From Denitrificimonas sp034006605 (GTDB lineage Bacteria > Pseudomonadota > Gammaproteobacteria > Pseudomonadales > Pseudomonadaceae): a stretch of 64,000 nucleotides of DNA. A program made the translations under genes and the position numbers. This document shows positions 51,912 to 61,317 of this stretch, piece after piece (position 1 is the stretch's first letter; each line of letters opens with the position of its first letter). The stretch covers positions 256,343-320,342 of the forward strand of contig JAVESM010000001.1 of the NCBI GenBank assembly GCA_034006605.1, written 5' to 3'. The notes under the pieces were generated by a model, which saw only the letters and a program-made list of their open reading frames with translations, made no database searches and had not been told where the DNA came from.

Positions 51912-52042
51912 TGTTTTTATAGCTGTTGGTCGTAAAAAATGACATGACAGTTGAATGAACGGCTTTAGCCACCTATAATCTGCGCGCAACTTTATTGCTA
52001 TTTATTTCATATATGAAAAATAGCGAAGGAATAAGGCTTACA

Positions 52043-52441
52043 GTGGCGTATCGAAATAAAGTTGCTTTTCATCGACAGCCAATGTTTAGTGTGATCGTGC
52101 TACAGAGCGCGGTTACTGTTTTGATTGGATTGTTGTTTTGGTTACTGCAAGGATGGCAAGCAGCCTACTCGGCTTGGTTTGGTGGGTTAACCGCAGTAAT
52201 ACCGAACGTGTATTTTACATACAAAGCATTTCAATATTTTGGTGCGCGTTCGATGGTGGCCATCGTCCAGTCGTTATGGGCGGGTGAAATGGGTAAATTG
52301 ATTCTTACAGCAGTGTTTTTTGCAGTGCTGTTCTTGGGGGTGAAACCATTGAGCGCGCTAGCTGTGTTCGTTGGTTATATTTTGGTACAGATGACTTCTG
52401 TAACATCACTTCTTTTGACTAAAAGCTTTCTAAAGCGTTGA
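52043..52441 (+). CDS. atpI: ATP synthase subunit I (AtpI)
   Basis: Small membrane protein of 132 residues thought to help assemble the c-ring; four hydrophobic segments are visible (about 18-36, 42-58, 80-98 and 104-124 from this start). I chose the GTG at 52043, preceded by AAGGAATAAGG; ATG codons at 51995 and 52013 are in frame but lack a ribosome site. First gene of the atp operon, promoter presumably in the 51912-52042 gap. Confidence 0.8.
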   Translation: MAYRNKVAFHRQPMFSVIVLQSAVTVLIGLLFWLLQGWQAAYSAWFGGLTAVIPNVYFTYKAFQYFGARSMVAIVQSLWAGEMGKLILTAVFFAVLFLGVKPLSALAVFVGYILVQMTSVTSLLLTKSFLKR

Positions 52442-52456
52442 GCGGTTGAGGCATTT

Positions 52457-53269
52457 ATGGCACAAAGTTCTGCTGAGTATATTCAGCACCACCTACAAAA
52501 TCTTACCTACGGTAAATTAGACGGCACTTGGCAATTTGCAGAAACTGCAGAGCAAGCTCGATCAATGGGCTTCTGGGCAGTTCACGTTGATACCATGGTC
52601 ATGTCATTGCTGATGGGTTTTTTATTCCTGTTTTTATTCCGTCGTGTAGCTGTTAAAGCCAATGAAGGTGTACCTACAGGTCTGCAAAATTTTGTAGAAG
52701 TGACTGTTGAATTTGTACAAAACATGGTTCGCGATACCTTTCACGGTCGCAGCGCACTGATTGCACCATTAGCATTGACTATTTTCGTATGGATTTTGCT
52801 GATGAACAGTTTGAAATGGATCCCAGTTGATGTGATTCCAGGTTTAACTGCTGCAGTAGGAATACATAACTTTAAATATGTACCGACAGCTGACCCGAAT
52901 GCCACGTTTGGTCTTTCAATTGGTGTCTTTTTCTTAATTCTGTTCTATAGCATTAAGATTAAAGGCGTTGGTGGTTTTGTTAAAGAACTGTCGTTCACCC
53001 CTTTTAAACACTGGTCGCTTATTCCGTTTAACTTGTTCCTTGAGTTATTGGGTTTGTTTACCAAGCCATTAAGCCTTGCTTTGCGTCTGTTCGGTAACAT
53101 GTACGCTGGTGAAGTGGTGTTTATCCTTATTGCGCTACTGCCGTTTTACGTACAGTGGGCGCTTTATGGGCCATGGGCAATCTTCCATATTCTGGTGATC
53201 CCGTTACAGGCCTTTATTTTCATGGTGCTGACAATCGTTTACCTGAGTGCGGCCCACGAAAGCCATTGA
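52457..53269 (+). CDS. atpB: ATP synthase F0 subunit a
   Basis: Proton-channel subunit of 270 residues. It has the essential arginine in the helix KPLSLALRLFGNMYAGEVVFILIALL and the conserved LSAAHESH end. About five or six membrane helices. Follows atpI by 15 bp. Confidence 0.97.
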   Translation: MAQSSAEYIQHHLQNLTYGKLDGTWQFAETAEQARSMGFWAVHVDTMVMSLLMGFLFLFLFRRVAVKANEGVPTGLQNFVEVTVEFVQNMVRDTFHGRSALIAPLALTIFVWILLMNSLKWIPVDVIPGLTAAVGIHNFKYVPTADPNATFGLSIGVFFLILFYSIKIKGVGGFVKELSFTPFKHWSLIPFNLFLELLGLFTKPLSLALRLFGNMYAGEVVFILIALLPFYVQWALYGPWAIFHILVIPLQAFIFMVLTIVYLSAAHESH

Positions 53270-53338
53270 CGCGAAAGCGAGCGTTGATCCAAAAAACTTT
53301 AACTGTAAACTTGTAAACTTAAAACTCTAGGAGTAACT

Positions 53339-53566
53339 ATGGAAATCGTAATTATCGCTGCCGCCATTATCATTGGTCTAAGCGCACTAGCTACTGGTAT
53401 TGGCTTTGGCTTGTTAGGTGGAAAATTGCTTGAAGCAACAGCGCGTCAGCCAGAATTGGCTCCGCAGTTGCAAGGTAAAACCTTCATCATGGCAGGTCTA
53501 CTTGACGCCGTTCCAATGATTGGTGTTGGTATCGCAATGTACCTAATCTTCGTTGTGGCTGGCTAA
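53339..53566 (+). CDS. atpE: ATP synthase F0 subunit c
   Basis: Rotor-ring proteolipid of 75 residues: two helices joined by the polar loop ARQPELAPQLQ, with the proton-carrying acidic residue Asp in the second helix (AGLLDAVPMIGVGIAMY). AGGAG lies close to the ATG. A hairpin after the gene may help keep its expression above that of its neighbours. Confidence 0.97.
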   Translation: MEIVIIAAAIIIGLSALATGIGFGLLGGKLLEATARQPELAPQLQGKTFIMAGLLDAVPMIGVGIAMYLIFVVAG

Positions 53567-53580
53567 TCTAGCGATTTCAT

Positions 53581-53608
53581 CGTGCAGTGAGTTTAGATTC
53601 ACTGCACG
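53581..53608 (+). promoter_or_regulatory. Stable hairpin in the atpE-atpF gap
   Basis: A perfect 10-bp stem CGTGCAGTGA (53581-53590) with TCACTGCACG (53599-53608), 8-base loop, no T-run. Placed just after atpE, it may protect the atpE segment of mRNA or cause partial termination, helping produce the excess of subunit c. Confidence 0.5.
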
Positions 53609-53652
53609 AAGTTATCTTTCAGATAAACAACGAAATAGCATGAGGTAGATCA

Positions 53653-54123
53653 GTGAATATTAATTTGACGCTTGTTGGTCAATTGATTGCCTTCGCTATT
53701 TTTGTCTGGTTTTGTATGAAGTTTGTATGGCCACCTATTACAGGTGCCATGGATGCTCGCCAGAAGAAAATTGCTGAAGGTTTAGATGCAGCTGGACGTG
53801 CTGAGCGCGACCTAAAGCTTGCTCAAGAAAAAGCGGCAGAAATGTTGCGTGACACGAAGAAAACTGCTTTAGAGATTCTTGATAAAGCGAATAAAACTGC
53901 GAGTGAAATTGTTGAAGAAGCTAAGCAGACTGCGCGCACCGAAGGTGAACGTCTGATTGCTAATGCTAAAACTGAAATTGAACTTGAAGTGAATCGCGTA
54001 AAAGAAGATCTTCGTGCACAAGTTTCAGTATTAGCGGTTGCGGGTGCGGAAAAAATCCTCGGTTCGTCTGTGGATGTAAGCGCTCATAATCAACTGGTCG
54101 AACAATTGGCCGCACAACTTTAA
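53653..54123 (+). CDS. atpF: ATP synthase F0 subunit b
   Basis: Peripheral stalk subunit of 156 residues with one N-terminal membrane helix (LTLVGQLIAFAIFVWFCMKFVWPPI) and a long, charged coiled coil. Starts with GTG at 53653, as the family often does, after GAGGTAGATCA. Confidence 0.96.
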   Translation: MNINLTLVGQLIAFAIFVWFCMKFVWPPITGAMDARQKKIAEGLDAAGRAERDLKLAQEKAAEMLRDTKKTALEILDKANKTASEIVEEAKQTARTEGERLIANAKTEIELEVNRVKEDLRAQVSVLAVAGAEKILGSSVDVSAHNQLVEQLAAQL

Positions 54124-54135
54124 GCGAGGCAAGCG

Positions 54136-54672
54136 ATGCTGAATATCAATACGCTTGCTCGACCTTATGCAAAAGCAGCATATGAGTTTGCTTCGGCTGC
54201 AGGTCAAGTTGACGCTTGGTCTGCGATGTTAGCATTCACTGCTGCTTCGGTAACAGAGCCAGTCATTCTTCGAGAGCTTGGTAATCCTGAGCTGACTCGT
54301 GATGGCAAGGTCGCGTTTCTAAAGCAAATGTGTGAAGACAATATCGACGCAACATTCGGCAACTTTCTTCGTGTTCTTGGCGAGAATGGCCGTTTGACTT
54401 TACTCCCTACAGTGTATGAGATTTTTGAAGCTGTTAAAGCTGAAGCCAATCGCACTGTGGATGTAGAAGTACAGTCTGCTTTTGAACTGAGCGCAGAACA
54501 ACTCCAAACACTGGCTGCCGCCTTATCCAAGCGGCTTGATCGTACCGTTCAACCCAAAGCGACTGTTAATCCCGCTTTAATTGGCGGTTTGCACATTCGT
54601 GCTGGTGACTTAGTTATTGACGGCTCGATCCGCGGCAAACTGAACCAGTTAGCCGAAGCGTTGAAATCCTGA
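54136..54672 (+). CDS. atpH: ATP synthase F1 subunit delta
   Basis: Stalk-linking subunit of 178 residues that joins the b dimer to the top of F1. N-terminal TLARPYAKAAYEFA and C-terminal NPALIGGLHIRAGDLVIDGSIRGKLNQLAEAL are the family signatures. Confidence 0.96.
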   Translation: MLNINTLARPYAKAAYEFASAAGQVDAWSAMLAFTAASVTEPVILRELGNPELTRDGKVAFLKQMCEDNIDATFGNFLRVLGENGRLTLLPTVYEIFEAVKAEANRTVDVEVQSAFELSAEQLQTLAAALSKRLDRTVQPKATVNPALIGGLHIRAGDLVIDGSIRGKLNQLAEALKS

Positions 54673-54687
54673 TTTGAGGGGCATGGC

Positions 54688-56232
54688 ATGCAGCAACTGA
54701 ATCCTTCCGAGATTAGCGAGATCATCAAGCAGCGCATAGCGAAGCTTGATGTATCTGCGCAAGCCCGTAATGAAGGCACAATCGTCAGCTTGTCTGACGG
54801 TATCGTACGTATCCACGGCTTAGCCGATGTAATGTACGGTGAAATGATTGAATTCCCAGGTGGTATTTTTGGTATGGCACTCAACTTGGAGCGTGACTCC
54901 GTTGGTGCTGTAATTCTGGGTAGTTTCTTCGGTTTGACCGAAGGTATGAGCGCCAAGTGCACAGGTCGTATCCTTGAAGTTCCGGTTGGTCCAGAACTGT
55001 TAGGTCGCGTTGTTGATGCACTGGGTAACCCGATTGATGGTAAAGGTTCAATCGAAACCAAACTAACTGATGCAGTTGAGAAAGTTGCACCTGGTGTTAT
55101 TTGGCGTAAGTCGGTAGATCAACCTGTGCAAACAGGTTACAAATCTGTCGATGCGATGATTCCTGTAGGCCGTGGTCAGCGTGAGTTGATCATTGGTGAC
55201 CGTCAGATTGGTAAAACTGCTCTGGCTATCGATGCCATCATTAACCAAAAAGACAGCGGCATTAAGTGCGTATATGTGGCGATCGGCCAAAAGCAATCAA
55301 CCATTGCTAACGTTGTACGTAAACTTGAAGAAGCCGGTGCACTGAGCAACACGATTGTTGTTGCTGCAAGCGCATCTGAATCTGCCGCGTTGCAATATTT
55401 AGCACCATACGCTGGTTGCACCATGGGTGAATACTTCCGTGACCGTGGTGAAGATGCGTTGATCGTTTACGATGACTTGTCTAAACAAGCCGTTGCATAC
55501 CGTCAGATCTCTCTATTGTTACGTCGTCCACCAGGTCGTGAAGCGTATCCAGGTGATGTGTTCTACCTCCATAGTCGTTTATTGGAGCGTGCATCACGTG
55601 TATCTGAAGCATACGTAGAAGCATTCACTAATGGTGAAGTGAAAGGTAAAACCGGTTCTTTAACCGCTTTACCAATCATTGAAACCCAAGCGGGTGACGT
55701 TTCGGCGTTCGTACCAACCAACGTAATTTCTATTACTGATGGTCAGATTTTCCTTGAGTCATCTATGTTTAACTCAGGTATCCGTCCAGCAGTCAACGCA
55801 GGTATTTCGGTATCGCGTGTTGGTGGTGCAGCTCAGACTAAGATTATTAAGAAGCTTTCCGGCGGTATTCGTACTGCACTGGCTCAGTACCGCGAACTTG
55901 CGGCCTTTGCTCAGTTTGCTTCTGACTTAGATGAAGCAACGCGTAAACAGCTTGAGCACGGTCAACGTGTAACTGAGTTGATGAAGCAGAAACAATACGC
56001 ACCGATGTCAATTGCTGACATGTCTGTGTCTTTGTACGCTGCTGAGCGTGGTTTCTTAACTGACGTAGAAGTTAATAAAGTGGGTGCTTTCGAGGCAGCC
56101 TTGTTAGCCTTCTTCAAACGTGACTACGCTGAATTAATGGCGAAAATCAATGAGAAGGGTGACTTTAATAACGATATCGATGCTTCTATTAAAGAAGGTA
56201 TCGAGAAGTTTAAGGCCACTCAGAGCTGGTAA
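54688..56232 (+). CDS. atpA: ATP synthase F1 subunit alpha
   Basis: Non-catalytic nucleotide-binding subunit of 514 residues. Walker A GDRQIGKTALAIDAI, the conserved PGREAYPGDVFYLHSRLLERA, and the arginine-finger region ISVSRVGGAAQ. Normal length. Confidence 0.98.
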   Translation: MQQLNPSEISEIIKQRIAKLDVSAQARNEGTIVSLSDGIVRIHGLADVMYGEMIEFPGGIFGMALNLERDSVGAVILGSFFGLTEGMSAKCTGRILEVPVGPELLGRVVDALGNPIDGKGSIETKLTDAVEKVAPGVIWRKSVDQPVQTGYKSVDAMIPVGRGQRELIIGDRQIGKTALAIDAIINQKDSGIKCVYVAIGQKQSTIANVVRKLEEAGALSNTIVVAASASESAALQYLAPYAGCTMGEYFRDRGEDALIVYDDLSKQAVAYRQISLLLRRPPGREAYPGDVFYLHSRLLERASRVSEAYVEAFTNGEVKGKTGSLTALPIIETQAGDVSAFVPTNVISITDGQIFLESSMFNSGIRPAVNAGISVSRVGGAAQTKIIKKLSGGIRTALAQYRELAAFAQFASDLDEATRKQLEHGQRVTELMKQKQYAPMSIADMSVSLYAAERGFLTDVEVNKVGAFEAALLAFFKRDYAELMAKINEKGDFNNDIDASIKEGIEKFKATQSW

Positions 56233-56283
56233 GCCGCAGCGGGGGTGTTAAAGCTCCCGCTTGCTTAACCTGAAGGGTGACAA

Positions 56284-57150
56284 ATGGCAGGCGCAAAAGA
56301 GATTCGCAGTAAAATTGCGAGCATCAAAAGTACGCAAAAGATCACCAGCGCCATGGAAAAGGTCGCGGTCAGTAAAATGCGCAGAGCACAACAGCGCATG
56401 GCAACTGGTCGTCCTTATGCAGAGCGAATTCGTCAAGTTATTGGCCATTTAGCTGAAGCCAATGCTGAGTATAAGCATGCATTCATGGTCGAGCGTCCGG
56501 TTAAACGCGTGGGTTATATCCTCGTGTCAACCGACCGTGGTCTATGCGGCGGTCTGAACTTTAACCTGTTCAAGGCCCTGATAAATAATATGAAGGGCTT
56601 GCAAGAAGATGGCGTTCAAGCAGAGTTCTGCGTGATCGGCAAAAAAGGTGCAAGTTTCTTCCGTAGTTACGGTGGCAAGGTCGTTGCAGCAATCACTGAT
56701 CTAGGCGAGCAACCAACAATGACTGACTTAATTGGCAGTATTAAAATCATGTTGGATGGTTTCGCTGAAGGTCGCCTTGATCGTTTGTATCTAGTATCTA
56801 ACAAATTTGTTAATACTATGACGCAAAAACCAACAGTTGAGCAGTTAGTTCCTCTGGCGGTAGATGTGGGAGTTGAGGGCAAACGTGCAGGCTCTTGGGA
56901 TTACATTTACGAACCCGGTGCTCAGCAACTGCTTGATGCATTGATTATTCGTTATATTGAATCTCAAGTGTACCAATCGGTTGTTGAGAACTCGGCATGC
57001 GAACAAGCAGCTCGAATGATTGCGATGAAAAATGCAACAGACAATGCGGGCGATCTTATTGATAACCTTCAACTGGTTTACAACAAGGCTCGTCAAGCAG
57101 CGATCACTCAAGAAATTTCAGAAATCGTCGGCGGCGCTGCCGCGGTTTAA
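56284..57150 (+). CDS. atpG: ATP synthase F1 subunit gamma
   Basis: Central rotor shaft of 288 residues: N-terminal helix AGAKEIRSKIASIKSTQKITSAMEKVAVSKMRRAQ, STDRGLCGGLN, and C-terminal helix MKNATDNAGDLIDNLQLVYNKARQAAITQEISEIVGGAAA. Complete. Confidence 0.98.
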   Translation: MAGAKEIRSKIASIKSTQKITSAMEKVAVSKMRRAQQRMATGRPYAERIRQVIGHLAEANAEYKHAFMVERPVKRVGYILVSTDRGLCGGLNFNLFKALINNMKGLQEDGVQAEFCVIGKKGASFFRSYGGKVVAAITDLGEQPTMTDLIGSIKIMLDGFAEGRLDRLYLVSNKFVNTMTQKPTVEQLVPLAVDVGVEGKRAGSWDYIYEPGAQQLLDALIIRYIESQVYQSVVENSACEQAARMIAMKNATDNAGDLIDNLQLVYNKARQAAITQEISEIVGGAAAV

Positions 57151-57180
57151 GAACGGTTCAAATATTCAGAGGAACCAGAT

Positions 57181-58557
57181 ATGAGTAGCGGACGTATCGT
57201 TCAAATTATCGGCGCCGTCATCGACGTGGAATTCCCACGCGAACAGGTCCCGAACATTTATGACGCACTATTAGTACAGGGCGTTAAAACTACATTAGAA
57301 GTTCAACAACAGTTGGGCGACGGTGTAGTACGTACTATTGCCATGGGTTCGACCGAAGGTCTAAAACGTGGTTTAGAAGTGGTGAATTCAGGCGGTCCAA
57401 TTACTGTACCTGTGGGCGTTAAAACCCTCGGTCGTATCATGGACGTACTGGGTAACCCAATCGATGAAGCCGGTCCAATTGGCGAAGAAGAGCGTTGGGG
57501 TATTCACCGCGCTGCACCTTCTTATGCAGAACAAGCGGGCGGCAATGAAGTTTTAGAAACAGGTATTAAGGTTATTGACCTTATTTGTCCGTTCTCTAAA
57601 GGCGGTAAAGTGGGTCTGTTCGGTGGTGCCGGTGTTGGTAAAACCGTAAACATGATGGAACTGATCCGTAACATTGCTATCGAGCACAGCGGTTATTCAG
57701 TATTCGCTGGTGTTGGTGAGCGTACTCGTGAAGGTAATGACTTCTACCACGAGATGAAAGACTCCAACGTGCTTGATAAAGTAGCGCTGGTTTACGGCCA
57801 AATGAATGAGCCACCAGGTAACCGTTTACGTGTTGCTCTGACGGGTTTGACCATGGCTGAGAAGTTCCGTGATGAAGGCCGTGACGTATTGTTGTTTATT
57901 GACAACATTTACCGTTACACCTTGGCCGGTACTGAAGTATCTGCACTGTTAGGCCGTATGCCTTCAGCAGTAGGTTACCAGCCAACTTTGGCTGAAGAAA
58001 TGGGCGTTCTGCAAGAGCGTATTACCTCGACTAAATCAGGTTCCATTACTTCGATTCAAGCTGTTTATGTACCTGCGGATGACTTAACTGACCCATCTCC
58101 AGCCACTACATTTGCGCATTTGGATGCCACTGTTGTTCTTTCACGTGACATTGCATCTTTGGGTATTTATCCTGCAATTGACCCACTGGATTCAACCTCA
58201 CGTCAGCTTGATGCCTCTATTATCGGCCAAGAGCATTATGACTGTGCACGTGGCGTTCAGTATGTATTGCAACGTTACACCGAGCTGAAAGATATCATTG
58301 CGATTCTAGGTATGGACGAGCTGTCTGAAGAAGATAAGCAGTTAGTATCTCGTGCACGTAAAATCCAGCGTTTCCTGTCTCAGCCATTCTTCGTGGCCGA
58401 GGTTTTCACCGGTGCGCCAGGTAAATACGTATCGCTGAAAGAAACCATCCGTGGTTTCCAAGGTATCTTAAATGGCGATTATGATGACCTTCCAGAACAA
58501 GCGTTCTATATGGTTGGTAGCATTGATGAAGCCATTGAAAAAGCGAACAAAATGTAA
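57181..58557 (+). CDS. atpD: ATP synthase F1 subunit beta
   Basis: Catalytic subunit of 458 residues. Walker A GGAGVGKTVNMMELI, catalytic glutamate in GERTREGNDFY, Walker B VLLFIDNIYRYT, and the signature PAIDPLDSTSRQL. Usual length. Confidence 0.98.
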   Translation: MSSGRIVQIIGAVIDVEFPREQVPNIYDALLVQGVKTTLEVQQQLGDGVVRTIAMGSTEGLKRGLEVVNSGGPITVPVGVKTLGRIMDVLGNPIDEAGPIGEEERWGIHRAAPSYAEQAGGNEVLETGIKVIDLICPFSKGGKVGLFGGAGVGKTVNMMELIRNIAIEHSGYSVFAGVGERTREGNDFYHEMKDSNVLDKVALVYGQMNEPPGNRLRVALTGLTMAEKFRDEGRDVLLFIDNIYRYTLAGTEVSALLGRMPSAVGYQPTLAEEMGVLQERITSTKSGSITSIQAVYVPADDLTDPSPATTFAHLDATVVLSRDIASLGIYPAIDPLDSTSRQLDASIIGQEHYDCARGVQYVLQRYTELKDIIAILGMDELSEEDKQLVSRARKIQRFLSQPFFVAEVFTGAPGKYVSLKETIRGFQGILNGDYDDLPEQAFYMVGSIDEAIEKANKM

Positions 58558-58634
58558 TGTGCAAACCTTAATGGTGAGCACTATGGCAGCGGCTGCCTCG
58601 GCATCCGCTTTGCCTAAAAACTGAGGCGATTTAT

Positions 58635-59060
58635 ATGGCCATAACAGTCCAATGTGACATTGTTAGCGCAGAAGAAGAGTTGTTCTCCGGTTTAGTCGAA
58701 ATGGTCATCGCTCATGGTTACATGGGTGATTTGGGTATTTTGCCTGGCCACACACCACTTATCTCTACAATCAAACCGGGCCCTGTCCGGGTGATTAAGC
58801 AAGGTGGTACAGAAGAGGTGTATTACATCTCTGGTGGTTTTATCGAAGTACAACCGACAATGGTTAAGGTTTTAGCAGATACAGCAATCCGTGCTGCTGA
58901 CCTTGATGAAGCTGCAGCTCTGGAAGCGAAGAAAGCCGCTGAACAAGAGATTCAAGATCACGATGCTGATTTTGAATATGCAGCAGCAGCGATGCGTTTA
59001 GCAGAAGCGGCAGCGCAACTGCGAACGATTCATGAACTGCGTAAAAACATTCGTCGATAA
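58635..59060 (+). CDS. atpC: ATP synthase F1 subunit epsilon
   Basis: Rotor subunit of 141 residues that can inhibit ATP hydrolysis. N-terminal beta-sandwich with GYMGDLGILPGHTPLISTIKPG and a C-terminal two-helix region ending LRKNIRR. Last gene of the atp operon, followed by an intrinsic terminator. Confidence 0.96.
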   Translation: MAITVQCDIVSAEEELFSGLVEMVIAHGYMGDLGILPGHTPLISTIKPGPVRVIKQGGTEEVYYISGGFIEVQPTMVKVLADTAIRAADLDEAAALEAKKAAEQEIQDHDADFEYAAAAMRLAEAAAQLRTIHELRKNIRR

Positions 59061-59091
59061 GCAAATCATGCTTCATCGCAACACCGAAAAA

Positions 59092-59117
59092 GGGTAGCCT
59101 AAGGCTACCCTTTTTTA
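59092..59117 (+). terminator. Terminator of the atp operon
   Basis: GGGTAGCC (59092-59099) and GGCTACCC (59103-59110) with a 3-base loop, followed by six T. Confidence 0.95.
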
Positions 59118-59171
59118 TTGCTTATTTTAAAATTTTAAGTGTCATCCAACTATTTATTAAGGATTTATCGC

Positions 59172-60530
59172 ATGTCGCTGGATATCGTTATTCTCGCCGC
59201 GGGCCAAGGTACGCGTATGCGTTCGGCTTTACCCAAAGTGCTGCACTCGATAGCGGGTCAATCGATGTTAGCGCATGTCGTCAATACCGCTCGCAGCTTA
59301 AAACCCGAGAGCATTCAAGTGGTCATTGGTCATGGTGCTGATTTGGTGCGTGAACAATTAGCCGCTGATGATGTGACGTTTGTGGTGCAGAATAAACAGT
59401 TGGGTACGGGACATGCGGTTGCGCAAGCGGTGCCTTGCTTAAAGGCTAAGTACACTTTGGTTTTGTATGGCGATGTACCGCTGATTGAAGCGACAACTCT
59501 GGATAGTTTGCTTGTCCATTTATCGGCAGACAGCATAGCGTTATTGACCGTCAATCTTGCAAACCCTATAGGCTATGGCCGCATTGTGCGTAATGCTGAA
59601 GGTGCAGTACAAGCGATTGTTGAGCATAAAGATGCAAGTCCTGAGCAACTAAAAATTTGCGAAGGTAATACCGGTATTCTGGCTGCTCCGCGTGAATGTT
59701 TAACGGACTGGTTAAGCCGTTTATCCAACAGCAATGCTCAAGGTGAGTATTATCTGACTGATATTATTGCTATGGCCGTGGCGGATGGTTTACGCGTGGC
59801 CACTGAAACGGCGAGTGATGCGATGGAAGTGCAGGGTGCCAATGATCGTCTGCAGCTCTCCGAACTTGAACGTCATTATCAGCAACGTGCGGCGCGTCAT
59901 TTAATGGCACAAGGCGTTACCCTGCTTGATCCAGCGCGTTTTGATTTGCGCGGTGAAGTCAGTGTTGGCCGTGATGTGCTAATTGACATCAATGTGATTT
60001 TAGAGGGAAAAGTTGAGATTGCGGATAATGTCTCGATTGGCCCGAATTGTGTCATTAAAGACTCGATTTTGCGTGTTGGTGCAGTGATTAAAGCCAATAG
60101 CCATTTAGACGGTGCAGATGTTGGTGAAAACGCTGATTGTGGTCCGTTTGCTCGTTTGCGCCCTGGTACGGTGTTGGCCGCGCGTGCGCATGTGGGTAAT
60201 TTTGTTGAGTTGAAAAATACTCGCCTAGGCGAAGCTGCAAAGGCGGGACATCTAACATATTTGGGCGACAGTGAGATTGGTGCTCGTACCAATATTGGTG
60301 CTGGTACCATTACTTGTAATTACGATGGTGCGAATAAGTTTAAAACTGTTATGGGCGAGGATGTGTTTATTGGTTCAAACAGCTCATTGGTGGCACCTTT
60401 AAACTTAGGTGATGGTTCAACTACAGGCGCTGGCTCGACTATCACCGGAGATGTTCCCGCACAGGCTCTGGCTGTCGGGCGCGCACGTCAACGCAATTTA
60501 GAAAATTGGCCGCGTCCGAAAAAATCTTGA
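59172..60530 (+). CDS. glmU: Bifunctional UDP-GlcNAc pyrophosphorylase/glucosamine-1-phosphate acetyltransferase
   Basis: Makes UDP-N-acetylglucosamine for peptidoglycan and lipopolysaccharide. From the ATG at 59172 (AAGGATTTATC ahead) it has 452 residues. N-terminal uridyltransferase with LAAGQGTRMRSALPKVLH, LYGDVPLI and EHKDASPEQ; C-terminal left-handed beta-helix acetyltransferase with FARLRPGT, YLGDSEIG and GAGTITCNYDGANKFKT. A start at 59139 would add 11 residues before the canonical MSLDIVILAAGQG and is rejected. Confidence 0.98.
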   Translation: MSLDIVILAAGQGTRMRSALPKVLHSIAGQSMLAHVVNTARSLKPESIQVVIGHGADLVREQLAADDVTFVVQNKQLGTGHAVAQAVPCLKAKYTLVLYGDVPLIEATTLDSLLVHLSADSIALLTVNLANPIGYGRIVRNAEGAVQAIVEHKDASPEQLKICEGNTGILAAPRECLTDWLSRLSNSNAQGEYYLTDIIAMAVADGLRVATETASDAMEVQGANDRLQLSELERHYQQRAARHLMAQGVTLLDPARFDLRGEVSVGRDVLIDINVILEGKVEIADNVSIGPNCVIKDSILRVGAVIKANSHLDGADVGENADCGPFARLRPGTVLAARAHVGNFVELKNTRLGEAAKAGHLTYLGDSEIGARTNIGAGTITCNYDGANKFKTVMGEDVFIGSNSSLVAPLNLGDGSTTGAGSTITGDVPAQALAVGRARQRNLENWPRPKKS

Positions 60531-60549
60531 GCTAGAAGCGCTGGACTTA

Positions 60550-60586
60550 AAGCTGCTTAGCGTCGGATGCGTTAAGCAGCTTTTTT
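60550..60586 (+). terminator. Terminator of glmU
   Basis: AAGCTGCTTA (60550-60559) with TAAGCAGCTT (60573-60582), then further T. It also faces the convergent TM2 gene. Confidence 0.9.
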
Positions 60587-60600
60587 ATATCTGTTGAAAA

Positions 60601-61014
60601 TTATAGAGGTGAAGAGTTGAAAATTTGATTTTTTACTGAAATTTGTTGATTCATGGTCCAAAAGTCATACAACACACCCAGCAGGAAGAAGCCGCCTGTG
60701 CAAAGGTACAAAATTCCGCTAATCCATTTACCCTGATACATGCGGTGTACACCGAATATGCCTAAAAAGGTAAGCAGAATCCAAGCAATATTGTAATCAA
60801 TACGACCCGTATGAAAGCGCATATTGGCTTGTCGATCCATACTGGGAATTAGAAACAAATCGACAATCCAGCCTATAAAAAACAAACCAAAAGTAAAAAA
60901 CCAGATGGTGCCTGTAATAGGTTTACCATAATAGAAACGATGCGAACCTAAGAAGCCAAAGATCCACAGCAAATAACCCATTACGGGAGTATGACTGTCG
61001 CTGTTGTAGTACAT
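60601..61014 (-). CDS. TM2 domain-containing membrane protein
   Basis: Membrane protein of 137 residues carrying two TM2 units, each a helix pair with a G-x-H-R-F/M-Y turn: LLWIFGFLGSHRFYYGKPITGTIWFFTFG with IGWIVDLFLIPSM, and LLTFLGIFGVHRMYQGKWISGILYLCTGG with LLGVLYDFWTM. TM2 proteins are widespread; their function in bacteria is not settled. Stands alone and converges with glmU. Confidence 0.85.
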   Translation of the reverse strand: MYYNSDSHTPVMGYLLWIFGFLGSHRFYYGKPITGTIWFFTFGLFFIGWIVDLFLIPSMDRQANMRFHTGRIDYNIAWILLTFLGIFGVHRMYQGKWISGILYLCTGGFFLLGVLYDFWTMNQQISVKNQIFNSSPL

Positions 61015-61317
61015 AACTGAGTCCTTAATTTATGCTGTAGCGGTAAGACTAATGCTGATTGAAATAGTTGCGCAGTTATTTTTCTGCGTTTAAACCTAAA
61101 GTGATCATTGTTATGTTGCTAAATTTTTTGCCTGACTCGCATCATAACTAAACTAAAGCTCATAAACCGTGCATCACTGCTAGGTAATGATAGAACGAGA
61201 ACTGCAACATCGCGGTTAACAAGGTATCGTGCGCCACGATTAATCGAGCTTGTATTGGGTTGCGGGTATTGAAAGTAGGCTTCATGGTCATTTTTAGATC
61301 GCTGAAATAGGTTATAT
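61015..61317. other. Intergenic region without recognisable genes
   Basis: About 300 bp between the divergent TM2 and amidase genes. It must hold both promoters. The open frames in it do not resemble known proteins, and I see no strong hairpin, repeat or tRNA. Confidence 0.5.
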
